From positions 40,256,299 to 40,320,298 of the forward strand of contig OY992539.1 in NCBI GenBank assembly GCA_963921195.1: DNA of 64,000 nt. Reading direction: 5' to 3'. Every line of letters starts with the position of its first letter. The first letter of the stretch is position 1. Positions 1-11,812 of this stretch are shown piece after piece. The position numbers and the translations under genes are program-made. This stretch comes from Pegoplata infirma. Taxonomy: Eukaryota > Arthropoda > Insecta > Diptera > Anthomyiidae. The notes beneath the pieces were generated by a model. It saw only the letters and a program-made list of their open reading frames with translations. It did no database searches and had not been told where the DNA came from.

Positions 1-310
1 AGATGAAAATAATTTCTTTCTTCTGAAAAAAAAAAATCAAATGAGAGCCGAGTTTAATAACAACTGAAGCTATTGGTATTTCCATGTATTTTGTATGTGA
101 AGCAAAAATGTCAATGCCAAATTCATAAGTTAGAAAGTGTTAAGTGCAATATTTACCAATATTTTTGATTATTGTAAACACCTCAGTGATATGGTTCTAT
201 AAATCGAAAGTCGACTTTTGCTTCCGATTTCTTCAACCTTTTCCACATTCGATTTCTTCGACTTTTTTTAACCTTCATTGGTACCCAACATTGATAAATA
301 AAATACAATA
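1..310. other. AT-rich flank, no gene seen
   Basis: No coding potential or clear repeat structure is visible. If CycT continues to the left, this is intronic. Confidence 0.4.
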
Positions 311-1515
311 AAAAACAAGTAAGAAAATTATAGTCGGTCATGACCGACCATATAATACCCTACACCAGAGTTTCCCGGAAAATGGGTCCCATGGACCGAT
401 TAGATCTATATGTTGTCAAATCTTTAATAAGTGTAAAAAACACTCACAATTCAAATTTGAGTGAAATAGGCTTCTGTTTGTTGAAAATAAACCGCTTTAA
501 CTGAATATCGGGCGAAATTTTCACAAGGGGCCTGAGTCCAAAACTGGTCCGATGATTATCAGGTTTGATAAGGTTATTTAAGTACGCGTTTAACATACGC
601 AAACAAAATTTTAATTAAATATTTTTTATTTTCATGAAATTTGAGACATTTGTGTGAAAATCGGGAAGGTGGTTTGTATGGGGGCTACAAGAAGAACTGG
701 TCCGATTTCTTTGAAATTCGGAATGGTGATCTGTGAAGACAAAACATGTTTACCTTCCAAATTTCAGAAAGATACCTGTTATAATACGGTTATTAGAGTC
801 ATTTGAGCCAAAACTAAAGAGGACCTTTGTATGGGGGCTAGGTCCAAATATGGACCGATTTTTTCCAATTTCAATAGGCTTCGTCCTTGGGCCAAGAGAG
901 GCTTAAGTTTCAAATTTCAAGTCAATTGATTAAAAATTGCGACCTGTATCGTGTTTACACCGATTACATGGACAGACAGACGGACGGACGGACAGACGGA
1001 CGGACGGACATCGCTAAATCGACTCAAAAAGTGATTCTGAGTCGATCGGTATACTTAAAGGTGGGTCTAGCACCAATATTTCGGGTAGTTACAAACATCA
1101 GCACAAACTCATCATACCCTGTACCTAGGGTTGCCAGATACCAAAAGTCAAATAACTGGAAAATTGAAAATTTTCACCTGGATTTTGAGAAAATAACTGG
1201 ATTTATACATAATTTTATTTTTGAATAATTTAAAAAAAGTCAACCGATTTTCATGTGTGAGATTTCGGAATACTTTTCAAATATAAAATCAATTAAATGG
1301 CCGTCTCTATTGGCCACGTCACAATGTGTCTTTTTAAGCATTTTCATTACTTTGTCGAGCATTACTAAGTCCGGAGCGGTCAAATATGTAAATCTAGGTG
1401 TCCAGTTGAAATTCCCTGGAAGTGCGATGCCAAAAAAGGGCGATAATAAATGACCATTATTTGCAGATTTGACCCATCCTGACTTATTTTTTTTGACTTT
1501 TTATTTGAAAAGCAA

Positions 1516-1656
1516 AATGTACGAAACAATCCTCAGATCATCGACGAGCTCAAGGAAAACATTCGTGCCGAAATCAACGGTAGACTGCCCGAGATGTTTA
1601 AAAAAGTAATAAACAAAGGAGTAAAAATGTATCAAAAAGAGCACATTTTGCCGTAA
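1516..1656 (+). pseudogene. C-terminal fragment of a Tc1/mariner-type transposase
   Basis: An open stretch reads NPQIIDELKENIR, then EINGRLPEMFKKVINKGVK, and ends at TAA (1654-1656). The pattern 'NPxxIDELKxNIRxEI...P.M...V..' is what I recognise from the tail of mariner/IS630-family transposases. The catalytic core upstream is absent, so this is a short relic, now inside the hAT element at 1126-3458. Confidence 0.45.
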
Positions 1657-1789
1657 CCAAAAGAGGCATTTATGTTTTATTTACGACTAGCTATACCCGG
1701 TCCGCGTTGCTGGCCCTAAGAAAAAAAAAACTGTTTTATATTGCATCTTAATTTAAATATAGTGTCGGACAAAATTAAAGCACGGGTCC

Positions 1790-3300
1790 GGGTTCAGCTA
1801 TTCACCTTTGGTTCCACCCTCGGTTAGCACTATCTATAGGAAATCTGAAGAACATCGGTTCAGCCGTTTTTGCGTGATTTTGAAACAGACAAACATAACG
1901 TTAAGTATAGCACAAAGGGGCGTGTCATTTAACGCATTTTTATCGAATCATGATAGTCTAAAGTTCCATGCTGCATCCTCGATTAGTACTATCTGTGCTG
2001 CAAATTTCATTGACATCAGTTTTGCCGTTTTTGTGTAATTACGAAAGAGGAGGAAATAACTTTTTATTTATGAAAAACGGGAGTGACATTTTATACACTT
2101 TTGCTGAATCGCGCTCTACATATGACCTACTCGTGGTCCGTATAGTACAAAGGGCGTTGCAATTTTGATCCCTTTTTCCAATAACGATCTTATATGGCCT
2201 TCATATGCACTTGATTAGCACTGTATGTATTTAAAATGTCAAGTGAATCGGTTCAGCTGTTTTTGCGTGATTGCGAAAGAGGCAGGCAACGTCCAGTATA
2301 GTACAAAGGGGCGTGGGAATTTACGCCCCTTTTCCCAATCGTTGTATAACATGGCCTATAGTTCCGCACTCGGTTAATACTATCAGTGCTGAAAATTTCT
2401 TTAAAATCAAATCAACAGTTTTTGCCTTATTGCGCATCATGCAGAAATAAAATTCACGCTCTAATTTGGCACACAGTTAGTACTTGGTTAGTTCTATCGT
2501 TGGTTTAGATTTCATCAAAATCGGTCTAGCCGTTTTTTATATATAGATGTCATTAGTGGTGCAATGTAAAAATTCGATTTTGCCCACCCCTCCGCCCACA
2601 GGCAATAAAGCATGGCATTTTACGCCCATTTGTCCGATCACGCTCTAATTTGGCATATAGTTAGTACTTGGTTAGTACTATCTTTGGTTTAAATTTCATC
2701 AAAATCATTTCATCCGTTTTTTATATAAAGATGTCATTAGTGGTGCAATGTAAAAATTCGATTTTGCCACGCCCATCCGCCCACACACAAAAACTTAAAA
2801 ATCTGACTGCACAGTGTGACTCCCTAGGCTATTCTGAATATTCCCTGAAAATTTCATCTAGATCAGTCCAGCCATTTTCGCGTCCATAAAGAACATACAT
2901 ATAGCCGTTTTTTGCATTATTGAAATAACTTTCAATTCAATACAAAGTTGCATGGCATTTTACGCAACTTTGTCCGATAACGCTCAAATTTGGCACATAG
3001 TGAGTACTCAGTTAGTTCTATCTTTGATATAAATTTCATCAAAATCGGTCGATCCGTTTTTTATATATAGATGTCATTAATGGTGGGATGCAAAAATTGG
3101 ATTTTGCCACGCCCCTCCGCCCACAGACGGAAAATCAAAAATCCGACTTGACAGTGTTACTCGCCAGGCTATTCTGAATATTCCCTGAAAATTTCATCAA
3201 GATCGGTCCAGCCGTTTTCGAGTCCATACGGAACATACATACATACATACATACCCACATACATACACACATCCATTTTTATATATATAGATGTATGTTT
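1790..3300. repeat. Degenerate repeat block with 'cagccgttttt...tatatagatgt' units and an ACAT tail
   Basis: Units containing 'atttcatcaaaatcggt', 'gccgttttttatatatag' and 'gccacgcccctccgccca' recur with starts near 2547, 2729 and 3070. The block ends in an (ACAT)n-like run at about 3234-3270. Such tails resemble those of RTE-type LINEs and some Helitrons in insects, but no ORF supports either class. Confidence 0.45.
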
Positions 3301-3490
3301 TATTCAATAAGTAGTAAAAAAACTGTAAAATATATTTAACAATTTTTTTTTAATTTAAGCTTCTTTTTTAACTGGAAAAACTGTATTGTAACTGGAAACT
3401 GGACCAGACCCACAATAACTGGAAAATCCAGGCCATTCCAGGCCGTCTGGCAACCCTACCTGTACCACAGTGTGGTGTAGGGTATAAATA

Positions 3491-5600
3491 GCACCTAAAT
3501 GCTTACAACAAGTCAAAACTAAACTTTTATTTACAAAAAAATCGACAAAATGAAAAGGTCAAAAAGAAGTTTAAAAGGGGAAGAAAGTCGAAAAAAAAAT
3601 CGAAAAAAGTCGAAAAGTCGAAAAAAGTCGAAAGGTCGAAAAGTCGACTTTTTAAAATTTGAAAAAAGTCGAAAAATCGACTTTTTAGAAATTGAAAAAA
3701 GTCGAAAAGTCTACTTTTTGTTGCGACTATATAACCCTAGACCGGAAGCATTCCGAATAATCAATTTTCACGGTTAATTGAGAGTCAATTTTGAGTAGTT
3801 TTTTAATATTTTTTTTTAATAATAAACAATTTTAATCACGGATAATAGTGGTGCACAAAAAAAAACAATTAAATCGATGCAAAAAAAAATGTTCTTTCTT
3901 TCCCCGGATATTATGGGTAATCATGGTTAATCGATGCAAAAACAGTATAATTTTCTTTTCTTTTCCCGTATAATTGAGGTTGCACTGTATTTAAAAAAAA
4001 TTTTGATATTCTAAAAAGTCGTGTTAAAACGATTGGTAAAAAACAATTTTGAGAAAAAAATTTAGATAAATAAATTCCGCGATTTTTTTGATATTTCAAC
4101 AGGTCTTTTTGTTTATTTTATATTTTTTTAATGTTTCAATCAATTACTTATGAATTACAAATTGAAATGGTTTATAAGTTTATATTTCATAAAAAAAATC
4201 ATATTCCTGAAACTACAGAGGGAATTTGAAAAATATCAATTGCTGTTCAAAGATTCTACTTGTAATTCAAAGATGTAATTCTAAATTTTCATTTTTAATT
4301 CGAAGATTATACTTGTAATTTATAACCGGCAGACCCCTCTAACCGGCAGACCCCTCTAACCGGCAGACCCCGGGGAATACTAAAGTGACCCAAAATGCAT
4401 CAAATTAATTTTTTATGCCAATCAAGGGTTAATATGGACTTTCGTTAGACTTCAATTGACCCGTACATGTTTTCACTGTTGTTATCTGACATCTAGTTAA
4501 AAAGTTTATGTCAATCAAAGTGCAAGTTTAAGGGAAATTGCCAAAATTAAATATTAAAAAAAAACGTGGTTTTATAAAAATAAATTATTTTTAATAGATC
4601 CAGAGCTTTAAAAAAATTCAGGTGCGTAGATCAAAGCCTCTAGAATGATTTTGCAAGTTCGGTCAATGGATTACTTACAAGGATACTCCAAGAGATTCCT
4701 AGAAGGATAGGCTGTCTAGAGGCGGGATTGCCCATTATACCAACAATTTCATCTGGAAGGAAAACCGCAAAGTTTTTGATATTTTTTAGTACAGAAATGG
4801 ACTTTCCGTGCCCAAATTACCCTAGAAATATTTTTTTATTGAAAAACAAAAATGGCCGGTAAGCGGGTTAAAGAGAATCCTCCGGTCCAAGTGCAGGACT
4901 TTGAACTTTTTCTTGCATTAAAGAGTTTCATTTGTTCAGCAAAAATACAAAAACACATAAAAAGGGTATTTTTATGAGGTTGCTTTAGTTTTTAAAGGGG
5001 AACTTTTCCCCAGGTCTAATTTTTCTCTTTACGAACTTAAGCTGCATAGGACCGTAAGATATATTTGTGCCAAACTTTAGAAGTCCAGCTATTTTATTTT
5101 GGACTGCATTGTGTTATCTACATATACAATTACAACTGAAATCTTCAAATTACAAATGAAATCTTCAAATTACAAATGGAATATTCAAATTACAAGTAGA
5201 ATCTTCAAATTTAAACTGATCTTTTTTAATTTACGTCTGTAAGTGGTGTATATACGGCCATTGTTAGGCGAGATATATTTTTTTAAACCAAAGAAAATTT
5301 GTATACTCTTTGGCGACAAATTGGGCAGTTCATATTGATTTTTAGCAAAACACGATATGATTTTGTGATAACACAGTTTTAAATCGATATCCATTAGTAA
5401 GTAAGCATTCATAAGTCAAATAAATACATTTTATTTTCTTGTATTTTTAATACAAAAAATAAAAAAAAAACAGCACTTTCAAAGAACCATTTACAGATAC
5501 TTTTATGATTTCTTTAATAAAAGAGACAAATTAGTTATACATATGTATTGGACAAAGTGATAACACTGTGGCCACTTATTATTTGTATTCCTAAATGTTA
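3491..5600. other. Gene-free AT-rich interval with short tandem repeats
   Basis: Three low-complexity blocks stand out: GTCGAAAA-type repeats at about 3585-3720, a 20-bp unit (aaccggcagacccctct core) repeated three times at about 4322-4372, and an about 22-bp 'aatcttcaaattacaaatg' unit at about 5120-5215. The small open frames here are composed of these repeats. No CycT exon was recognised. Confidence 0.5.
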
Positions 5601-5647
5601 ATATACCAAAAACAAAACTAGATTTATATAGAGGTAATTATATTTAC

Positions 5648-6243
5648 CCTTAACCAAATGACATGTTTTTACAACATGAGTGTGGGGATGATCAATGGCA
5701 ACATCGAAGCCCAATGTTTGCAATAAAACATTTTCGTTGAATACCAAATCTTGGGCCTGCTCAAGATATTGGGGTTCCGTGATAGCAGAAGTCGGCTGAT
5801 TTAGGCACTTGTTGGCCGCTTTAATAACATGTTCCAACTTGCGGGGTTGTTCTTCGACTTTTGCAGCGAGAAAAAGACTGGCAGCTGCAATGCCGTTACG
5901 ATGAAAATGTGTAAAAGAATGAAATGCATAGAAACGATGCATATACACAATGGCAGTATTAATGCACAATTGAGAGCTGCAATAGGAAGTATAGGAAGAA
6001 TATCAACAAAATAGGTCAGATGATATATTCAAGTAAATCATCTACTCACACTTGAAGTCTTTGACCCATTTCCTGTATAAGATATGCTGTCATTTGGCGA
6101 TATGACAGTTCTTGATCCGGAGAAATTCCTGCTTTCCGGCTGGGTGAATTAGCCAAATCATCTGCAGAAAAATACCACATAGAATCTTTGTCCCTATCAC
6201 CACCATTGATGCGGGCCGGAGAAGGACTTGGCAAGCCACTCAT
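5648..6243 (-). CDS. CycT: Cyclin T, first two coding exons (partial; 3' exons outside window)
   Basis: Two exons encode the start of the P-TEFb cyclin, which binds Cdk9 and promotes RNA polymerase II elongation in the nucleus. Exon 1 is 6243-6050, starting at the MSGLPSPSP methionine. Exon 2 is 5976-5648. The intron between them has a GTGAGT donor and a CCTATTGCAG acceptor and restores the reading [19 protein letters not shown] across the junction. Diagnostic cyclin-box residues are [55 protein letters not shown] and [20 protein letters not shown]. Exon 2 ends at a GTAAAT donor inside a glycine codon, where cyclin T proteins continue with the second cyclin fold. That part and the long C-terminal tail are not in the window, so the next intron exceeds 5.6 kb. 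I chose the inner ATG because the upstream in-frame ATG (6303) would add a serine-rich leader not expected in cyclin T. Confidence 0.93.
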
Positions 6244-7300
6244 GTTTGTCAGAGTTTGTGTGTGAAGCTTTGGGGATGAGGAGGAGCTCAGATATATACA
6301 CAACCAATAAGGAGTATAAGGAGGTGCACTATAAGCGAATAATTTTTATTTTGATCAGCATTTAATATAAAAAATCTCTGTTTTTCCAATATTTATCAAA
6401 TCTTTTCTTTTTTATAAAGTTTTTTGCTATGCATATATTAAAAAAAAAAATGTTCAGGTATGCTGACGGTCGTCTACTATTACGACGTTTGGTTTTCGCC
6501 TGCTGCTGCTATCGTTTTGCTGACAATGACAAAGTCAGCGCTTTCTTTTCACTGATGCTGCTGCTACTACGAAATTTTTACGTCGACGCCACTTAACTCT
6601 ACACTACCTTGCATCCCAAATCAGTCAAAAATTGGTTTATTGTTTTCTTTGTCAACAATGACAAATTGTTTTCACCAATTTGACGGAATTTTTCGACACA
6701 ATTAATTAGTGTACAGTTTTTGGGTTATTTTTTTCAAAACGTTCACGTTTTTATCCACGAAATTGGAAAGAAAATTTCCGAAATTTTTTTCAGTTTGCCA
6801 TGAAGCCACGAGTATTTCGAAACATACACATACATATACTCGAACACACTTCACAGTAGAAAAAAAGTCGTCAAATGGAAATGAAATTTTTTTTCTTCGT
6901 TCATAGAAATCACTCTACACACATTTATCGCCTCAAAAACTCCACAAATTATGCAATAGGAGATCTCAAATGAGGACGTTACAATTGGATAAAGTATAAT
7001 AACACATTTATTGTTGTTTTTTGTGCAAAATAAATGCACTAATTGTGATATTTTTCCAGAAAAAAAATTATAGAAATTAACACTTCACAGAAAAAAAAAT
7101 GTATTCACTCAACTCGGAATTGCCAAAAACGACAAAGCACAAAAAAAACAGGGATGATAAAATGTGTAGTACACACAGATTTGTATTTTCAGGAACAGTG
7201 TTGTATTTGGGAATTAGTGGTGACACTTTTGAAAATGATAACTACTGATATCAACTTAAAAAAAAAATCGCTAGATCGTGATTGGAAATTGTACAAACAG
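6244..7300 (-). promoter_or_regulatory. CycT 5' leader and upstream region
   Basis: This is mostly non-repetitive sequence, richer in G+C than its surroundings at 6460-6610, with CTG/CAG-type triplets. It lies directly upstream of the CycT start codon, so it should contain the leader and promoter. No specific core promoter element could be assigned with confidence. Confidence 0.4.
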
Positions 7301-8050
7301 TGTTGTCACCACTGATGCCAACTTTTTTTGACAAAAACCCGCTAAATCAGGAAAAAAAATCTCCAGAAAACACCAAATTCAAAAACAGAAAATAAATTTA
7401 GCTATTAAATAGCTAAATATCATGAAATTTGAAAAGTAACGGTTTTCCAAAAAAATATAACGGTTTTTTGAATAAATATAACGGTTTTTTGAAAAAATAT
7501 AACAGTTTTTAAAAAAAAAAAAAAAAAAAAATTTTTTTTTTAATAATATGTATATGTATTAGCTATTAAAACAGTTTTAATGTTATAAAACGACAGTTTT
7601 TTAACAAAAGCCAGTTTAAAAATTACAGAATCGAATACACCTGTTTTGGTCATACACTAAGAAAAAAAAATATTAAAATCAAACAGAAACAACTTTAAAT
7701 TAAATATAAAACAGTGACGAAATAGAACAAAGTTTGTTTTTATTTAATTTAAATATGTTTCTAGTTGTTTTTAACATGACAAGATTGGTAGACAACATGT
7801 TAAAATTACGATGTAACAATATTGTTTTAAAATTGGCCATGCTAAATTTAAATATGCAACAAATTTTAATTTAAAGTTGACCAATATTAATTTTAATATG
7901 CGACATTTTTTCTTTTGCAGCTTTTTACTTACCTAAAAACCACGAAACTTAAAATAAAACAATACATATTTTTGTTTAAGTTTATTTTATTTTCAAATTA
8001 TTTTTTTAATAACTCAGCAAAAAAATTAACACTACTCTAATTGTACATCT

Positions 8051-8170
8051 AAGGTAGAATTACATCCAAGGCTTTGGCTTTAAATATAGCTTGTTGGCTT
8101 TATTTTTTGCTATATATAGCAATGTATACATAAAAAAATCAAAGCCAAAACCTTGGATGTGCTTCTACCC
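8051..8170. mobile_element. Hairpin MITE (about 120 bp)
   Basis: Arms containing GGTAGAA...CATCCAAGG and their inverse CCTTGGATGTG...TTCTACC pair over about 30 bp around a short centre. Confidence 0.6.
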
Positions 8171-8632
8171 TAATTGTAGCACTACATCTAATTACAACAA
8201 ATGTAATTAAATACCAAAAATAAAAAATAAACACACTTAAATTAATACTATATACCATATATAAAAAACTAAAGTTAGAAGTTTTCATTTTCTGCCAATT
8301 ACATACATAAATACATCCCCTCCTCGTTTTCTTTGTCTTTATTTTTTTCACTTGGTTTTTTCCTTTTTTTTAGTTTTATTTTTGTTTTTATTGTTAATAA
8401 TATTCTTTTTCACTTTAGTTTTTTAATTTAACTTTCGTTAATTTAATTAACTTTACTTAAAACTCGTCACATTTAGAGATGTGAAAAATGTGCGTCTTTT
8501 TTAAATGAAAAAATATTTTAACATTGTATCTCCTAAAATTTTCAATGTAAATAAAACAATTGGAATTTTTTATATTTATATACAAATTTTATTTATTTTT
8601 CTTTACCACAGAAATATAAAAATAAAATAATA

Positions 8633-8886
8633 TATCGTCGCTGCTCTGACGAAAATACCCATGTGATTTTCAAAAATTGTTGAAGACGTCTACGAATTAG
8701 ATTAATTTTGTCATTTCGCGTTGTTTTAAAGTTACACCTCTTACGTTTATATTTAAATAATATTGCAAATCTACTTTTTCCATTAAGATTACCTTAAAAC
8801 TCAACGCAAAAGTTCACAATTTGTGCTAATTTAGTCAGTCTCTTCAAGAAATACACGTAGGTGTTTTTGTCAGAGCACCGACGATA
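8633..8886. mobile_element. Inverted-repeat MITE (254 bp)
   Basis: The left arm TATCGTCGCTGCTCTGACGA is mirrored by the right arm TCAGAGCACCGACGATA. Pairing extends inward through 'aaaatacccatgtg' versus 'cacgtaggtgttttt'. Confidence 0.65.
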
Positions 8887-8959
8887 AAATAGACATCAAA
8901 TAACACAAAAATTCCGGGATTGCTGTCATAAAATGTTAATTTTCTTCTGGATTATAGGT

Positions 8960-9023
8960 ACTCCACATTAATTTCCACAAACTCCACATTAATTTCCGCA
9001 AACTCCACATTAATTTCCACACC
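8960..9023. repeat. Three copies of a 24-bp unit
   Basis: The unit 'aactccacattaatttcc' plus a variable spacer occurs three times in direct orientation. Confidence 0.7.
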
Positions 9024-10043
9024 GTTTTTTTTTATTTATGTCAGTACATATGTATTTACTTTTGTCACTTATTACAAAAATTTAGTTCATTGTTTTACTT
9101 TAAGAAAATATTTATTATTTTTCGTTTATTTAATTTTTATGGAAATTGAAAAGTTTTCACTTATGATACGCCACGAAACTTTTCTAAAATAATTGCGTCA
9201 TTTATGAGGCGTCGTTTTTAAAGTTGTTCAAAACTCATTTTGCTATTGTTTACAATCAAAATGATTATTTTCATCATGGCAGCATTATGAAATAAAAAGG
9301 AGTTTTTTTATATTTAATTCAAAAAATATACTTTTAAAATCAAGACCGAAACATATTTAATTTTATAAAATTTCATTTCATTATTAAAATTTCTTTCAAA
9401 AATTTGAGAATTTTAAAAATGAGTGCGAAAATTTTTGATTTGACGACGATTTTTTCCCTCAGTGTAGGGAAAAGTATTTTTTATCGGTCCAAATTAATGT
9501 TTTGGGGAAAGAAACAGTAAGATTTTAGTTTTTCGCTTATCCCCCACCTTATGCAAGGAAACCTAGTCATTTGGTATATAAAGTGAAAGGTCATTGGAAA
9601 ATCTATCCAAGTCTGTAAAAAACGTGTCCAAACATGAATAACTTTTCGTCATATTGAGTAAAATACCATAACATTTTTGTAAATAAGTCAATCAAATAAT
9701 TTCTTTTTTGGCATGTTGTAAGCACCACAAGATATATACTGCTCATTACTTAATTCGGCTGTGTTAAGACTGTACAAACAAGATTTTTATTCAAAAATTT
9801 TTGACAGGTCGCTTTACAAGTCCGCTCATCTAAACGGCTCTTTAATTAAAACAAAAAAATCAAAAGTATGGAATATTTAAATTTTTTATTGTTAAGTTGT
9901 GGCTGGTAAAAATCGCTAGATTTCCCGCTGCCCGCTAAATCACTTTTTTTCCCGCTAGACGCAAAATAAAAACGCTAGTTTTAGCGGGAAAAACACCAAA
10001 TTGGCAACAGTGGTTGTCACAAACTAATACGGACTCGACAGTA

Positions 10044-10419
10044 CACGCAAAAAAATCTGTGTCGGAGTGAGCAAAAATATGATAAAACGCTTATGTAAAA
10101 AATTTTAAAGAAAATGCTTATGTTATTTTGGAAAAAACTTGGTAAAATATACAAAAAGGAAAAAGGGAAAAATATACCAAAATTATTAGAAAACATGACT
10201 TAAAATAATGCTAAAAGAGTTACCACATTTATGTTAAAATATTTTTTTTTATAATTTTTTTTTTTTTAATTTGTATATTTGTTGAATTTTTTGAAGTAAA
10301 GGATCGGCTACAGCTTCAACTTCAATTGGCTGCGATTAATAGAATAAAGGTTGAAATAAAGGTGTAAAAATAGAAAATTATTACAAAACACAAATTTTTA
10401 ATTTAAAAAACTATTACTA
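10044..10419 (+). mobile_element. Left-end fragment of the CACGC/TA-target family
   Basis: The fragment starts TA-CACGCAAAAAAATCTGTG and runs to 'ctattac', matching 13736 to about 14803 (minus the insertion there). It is cut by the insertion of a second family member at 10420. Its remainder does not follow that insertion, so it is truncated. The 30 bases before it (10013-10043) are also repeated before the copy at 13736. Confidence 0.6.
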
Positions 10420-10853
10420 CACGCAAAAAAAAAATCTGTGTCAGATTGAGCAATCCTACTTGGTAAAACTTTTTTCATACCAAAAAAAAATTTTACCAAA
10501 TTTTTGCTAAAATTATGCTTGTCGATGTTAAAGTAACATAATTAGTTTTTTATGTAAAATAACCAAGTAGCTTGCACAATAACGCAAATTGCTTGGACAA
10601 AAATTTATCGAAAGAAAACAACAAAAAAAAAACAAATACAGACCGCCATATTCATTTTGTATTTTTGTGTGCGTGCTTCGTTTATTTTTTGTGTTATAAA
10701 AACGTAAAAAGGAAATTGATAAATAAAATTAAAATAAATTAATAAATAAAAATAAATAATTAGTTTTTTAAAAGATAAATAAATGTAAGATAAAAAAATG
10801 CTAAAGTTAATTTTACTGTCATAACTTAAAACACCATTCATTTAGCAAAACCA

Positions 10854-11043
10854 ATGGAGTCGCAGACGTTTGTTTCAATGAATTACAAATGGAATGATAA
10901 AGTGAGTATACCCAAATTCCGAAGACACCAATAAGGTTTAATAGATTTTTAGTTAAAAATTAGTGTTTGGTAATAATTTTATATTTTTACAGGGTACTGC
11001 TAAATACATTTTTGAAGCTATGGCGAATCCTTCACTACAATAA
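10854..11043 (+). pseudogene. Captured mini-gene: two short exons, 32 codons
   Basis: Exon 1 (10854-10901) reads MESQTFVSMNYKWNDK and ends at a GTGAGT donor. After a 91-bp intron ending TTTTTACAG, exon 2 (10993-11043) reads GTAKYIFEAMANPSLQ and stops. A second unit at 11090-11300 reads RESRPVLMSYKWNDK, then a GTAAGT donor and a TTTTTACAG acceptor, then DAFK-stop-IRETIAYPLLQEEV. The YKWxDK...I.E...PLLQ pattern faintly resembles the start of a MADF-type domain, but it is too short to assign. A degenerate pair of the same fragments lies on the minus strand in the element at 13736-17066. Confidence 0.4.
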
Positions 11044-11089
11044 AGAGCGTGGACACCAGTCCTGCCTTTAGTTATAAAATTAAAACCTA

Positions 11090-11300
11090 AAAACGCAAAG
11101 CCAAGGGAGTCCAGACCTGTTTTGATGAGTTACAAATGGAATGACAAAGTAAGTGCTCCTCCTTAACAAGAGACCAATGGGGTTTACCAATTTTTTAAAT
11201 TAAAAATTTATGTTTTGTAATAATTTTCTATTTTTACAGGATGCTTTTAAATAAATTCGTGAAACTATAGCGTATCCTTTACTTCAAGAAGAAGTGTAGG
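11090..11300 (+). pseudogene. Second unit of the captured gene fragment
   Basis: This is a tandem relative of the unit at 10854-11043, with the same splice layout (GTAAGT donor after MSYKWNDK, acceptor TTTTTACAG). The second exon has an in-frame stop (DAFK-stop), so it cannot be functional as read. Confidence 0.4.
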
Positions 11301-11812
11301 CAGCAGTCACTCGAGAAAATTGTACAAAAAGGGTCAGTTGGTCGGTGGTAAATTAAATCCTACACAACATTTATTATATTAATATGGATTTATTTTGTGA
11401 AAATTTTAAATTCAAGAAATATACAAATTTTTACAAAAATTTATTGAAAATTTATTTTAGCATAAATGTGGTAATTTTTAACATTATTTTTAGTCATCTT
11501 TTCTAATAATTTTGGTATATTTCACCATATCTCTTTTGGTATATTTTACCAAGTTTTTACTTAAATAGCATTAGCATTTTCTTCAAAATTTTTTACATAA
11601 GCGTTTTGGCTAAATTACGAAAACTACTTCGTCGGTTATAGTTTTAGCATATTTTTGGCAAAATTATGCCAGATTTTTGCTCACTCCGACACAGATTTTT
11701 TTTTGCGTGTAGAAAAGATTAGAAGGTACGCAGTGTTGTATTTGATGTATTTTCAAATATGGTGGCAAAATGCTTGTTCTTCCTCATCTCACACGTTTTT
11801 AATATCAAATTA

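Larger units (their letters stand above)
1126..3458. mobile_element. Non-autonomous hAT element with exact TIR and TSD
   Basis: The ends are perfect 13-bp inverted repeats, TAGGGTTGCCAGA at 1126-1138 and its complement at 3446-3458. They are flanked by an 8-bp target duplication CCTGTACC at 1118-1125 and 3459-3466. An 8-bp TSD with a TIR of this kind is the hAT signature. The uninterrupted target is visible in the related repeat near 29050 (ataccctgtaccacag). Subterminal 'taactggaaaa' words occur at both ends. The interior carries a mariner-like fragment and a block of tandem-like repeats rather than a hAT transposase, so the element must have depended on a transposase made elsewhere. Confidence 0.85.
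311..3490. mobile_element. Dispersed repeat family Z, copy split by a hAT insertion
   Basis: The repeat starts near AAAAAACAAGTAAG, has a GACG/GACA-rich microsatellite at about 970-1009, and ends with a GGGTATAAA-type terminus near 3480. Related copies share the AAAAACAAGTAA start, the (GACG)n block followed by CATCGCTA, and a GGGTATAAA end. They are at 28275-28872, 28970-29075 (3' part only) and 46235-46945 (opposite strand), with a remnant near 53860-53910. The hAT element at 1126-3458 sits between the two halves of its tail. No transposase is encoded, and the class is not recognised from the ends. Confidence 0.55.
7656..9467. mobile_element. Possible TA-target element with CACTRAG ends
   Basis: The left end reads TA-CACTAAGAAAAAAAA and the right end, complemented, reads TA-CACTGAGGGAAAAAA. 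Only the terminal seven bases match, so this is a weak call based on similarity to the other TA-target elements of the window. Confidence 0.3.
7310..10012. mobile_element. hAT element, 2.7 kb, with 8-bp TSD
   Basis: The left end CACTGATGCCAA (7310-7321) matches the complement of the right end TTGGCAACAGTG (10001-10012) at 11 of 12 positions. The 8-bp target GTTGTCAC is duplicated at 7302-7309 and 10013-10020. Subterminal 'cccgctaaat' words also occur inverted at both ends. No transposase frame survives. Two smaller hairpin elements (8051-8170 and 8633-8886) and a TA-flanked candidate (about 7656-9467) lie inside it. Confidence 0.85.
10420..11709 (+). mobile_element. CACGC/TA-target element carrying spliced gene fragments
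   Basis: The element is bounded by CACGCAAAAAAA...TCTGTGTCAGATTGAG on the left and the inverse of CACGCAAAAAAA...TCTGTGTCGGAGTGAG on the right, with TA on both sides (10418-10419 and 11710-11711). The outer about 250 bp of the right end is closely matched, inverted, by the left ends at 10044 and 13736. Between the ends lie two tandem exon-intron-exon fragments (10854-11043 and 11090-11300). No transposase is present. The longer relative at 13736-17066 has the opposite orientation. Confidence 0.65.

Noticed and set aside
887..1228. 113-residue open frame on the plus strand
   Set aside because: It spans the GACG microsatellite of a dispersed repeat and crosses the boundary into the hAT element, so it cannot be a gene.
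3550..3777. Lysine/serine-rich 75-residue frame
   Set aside because: It is the translation of GTCGAAAA-type simple repeats.
5829..6014. Plus-strand frame over CycT
   Set aside because: It is the antisense shadow of CycT exon 2 and its acceptor.
8950..9025. Possible CRISPR-like array
   Set aside because: Three direct 24-bp copies without spacers in an animal genome are just a minisatellite.
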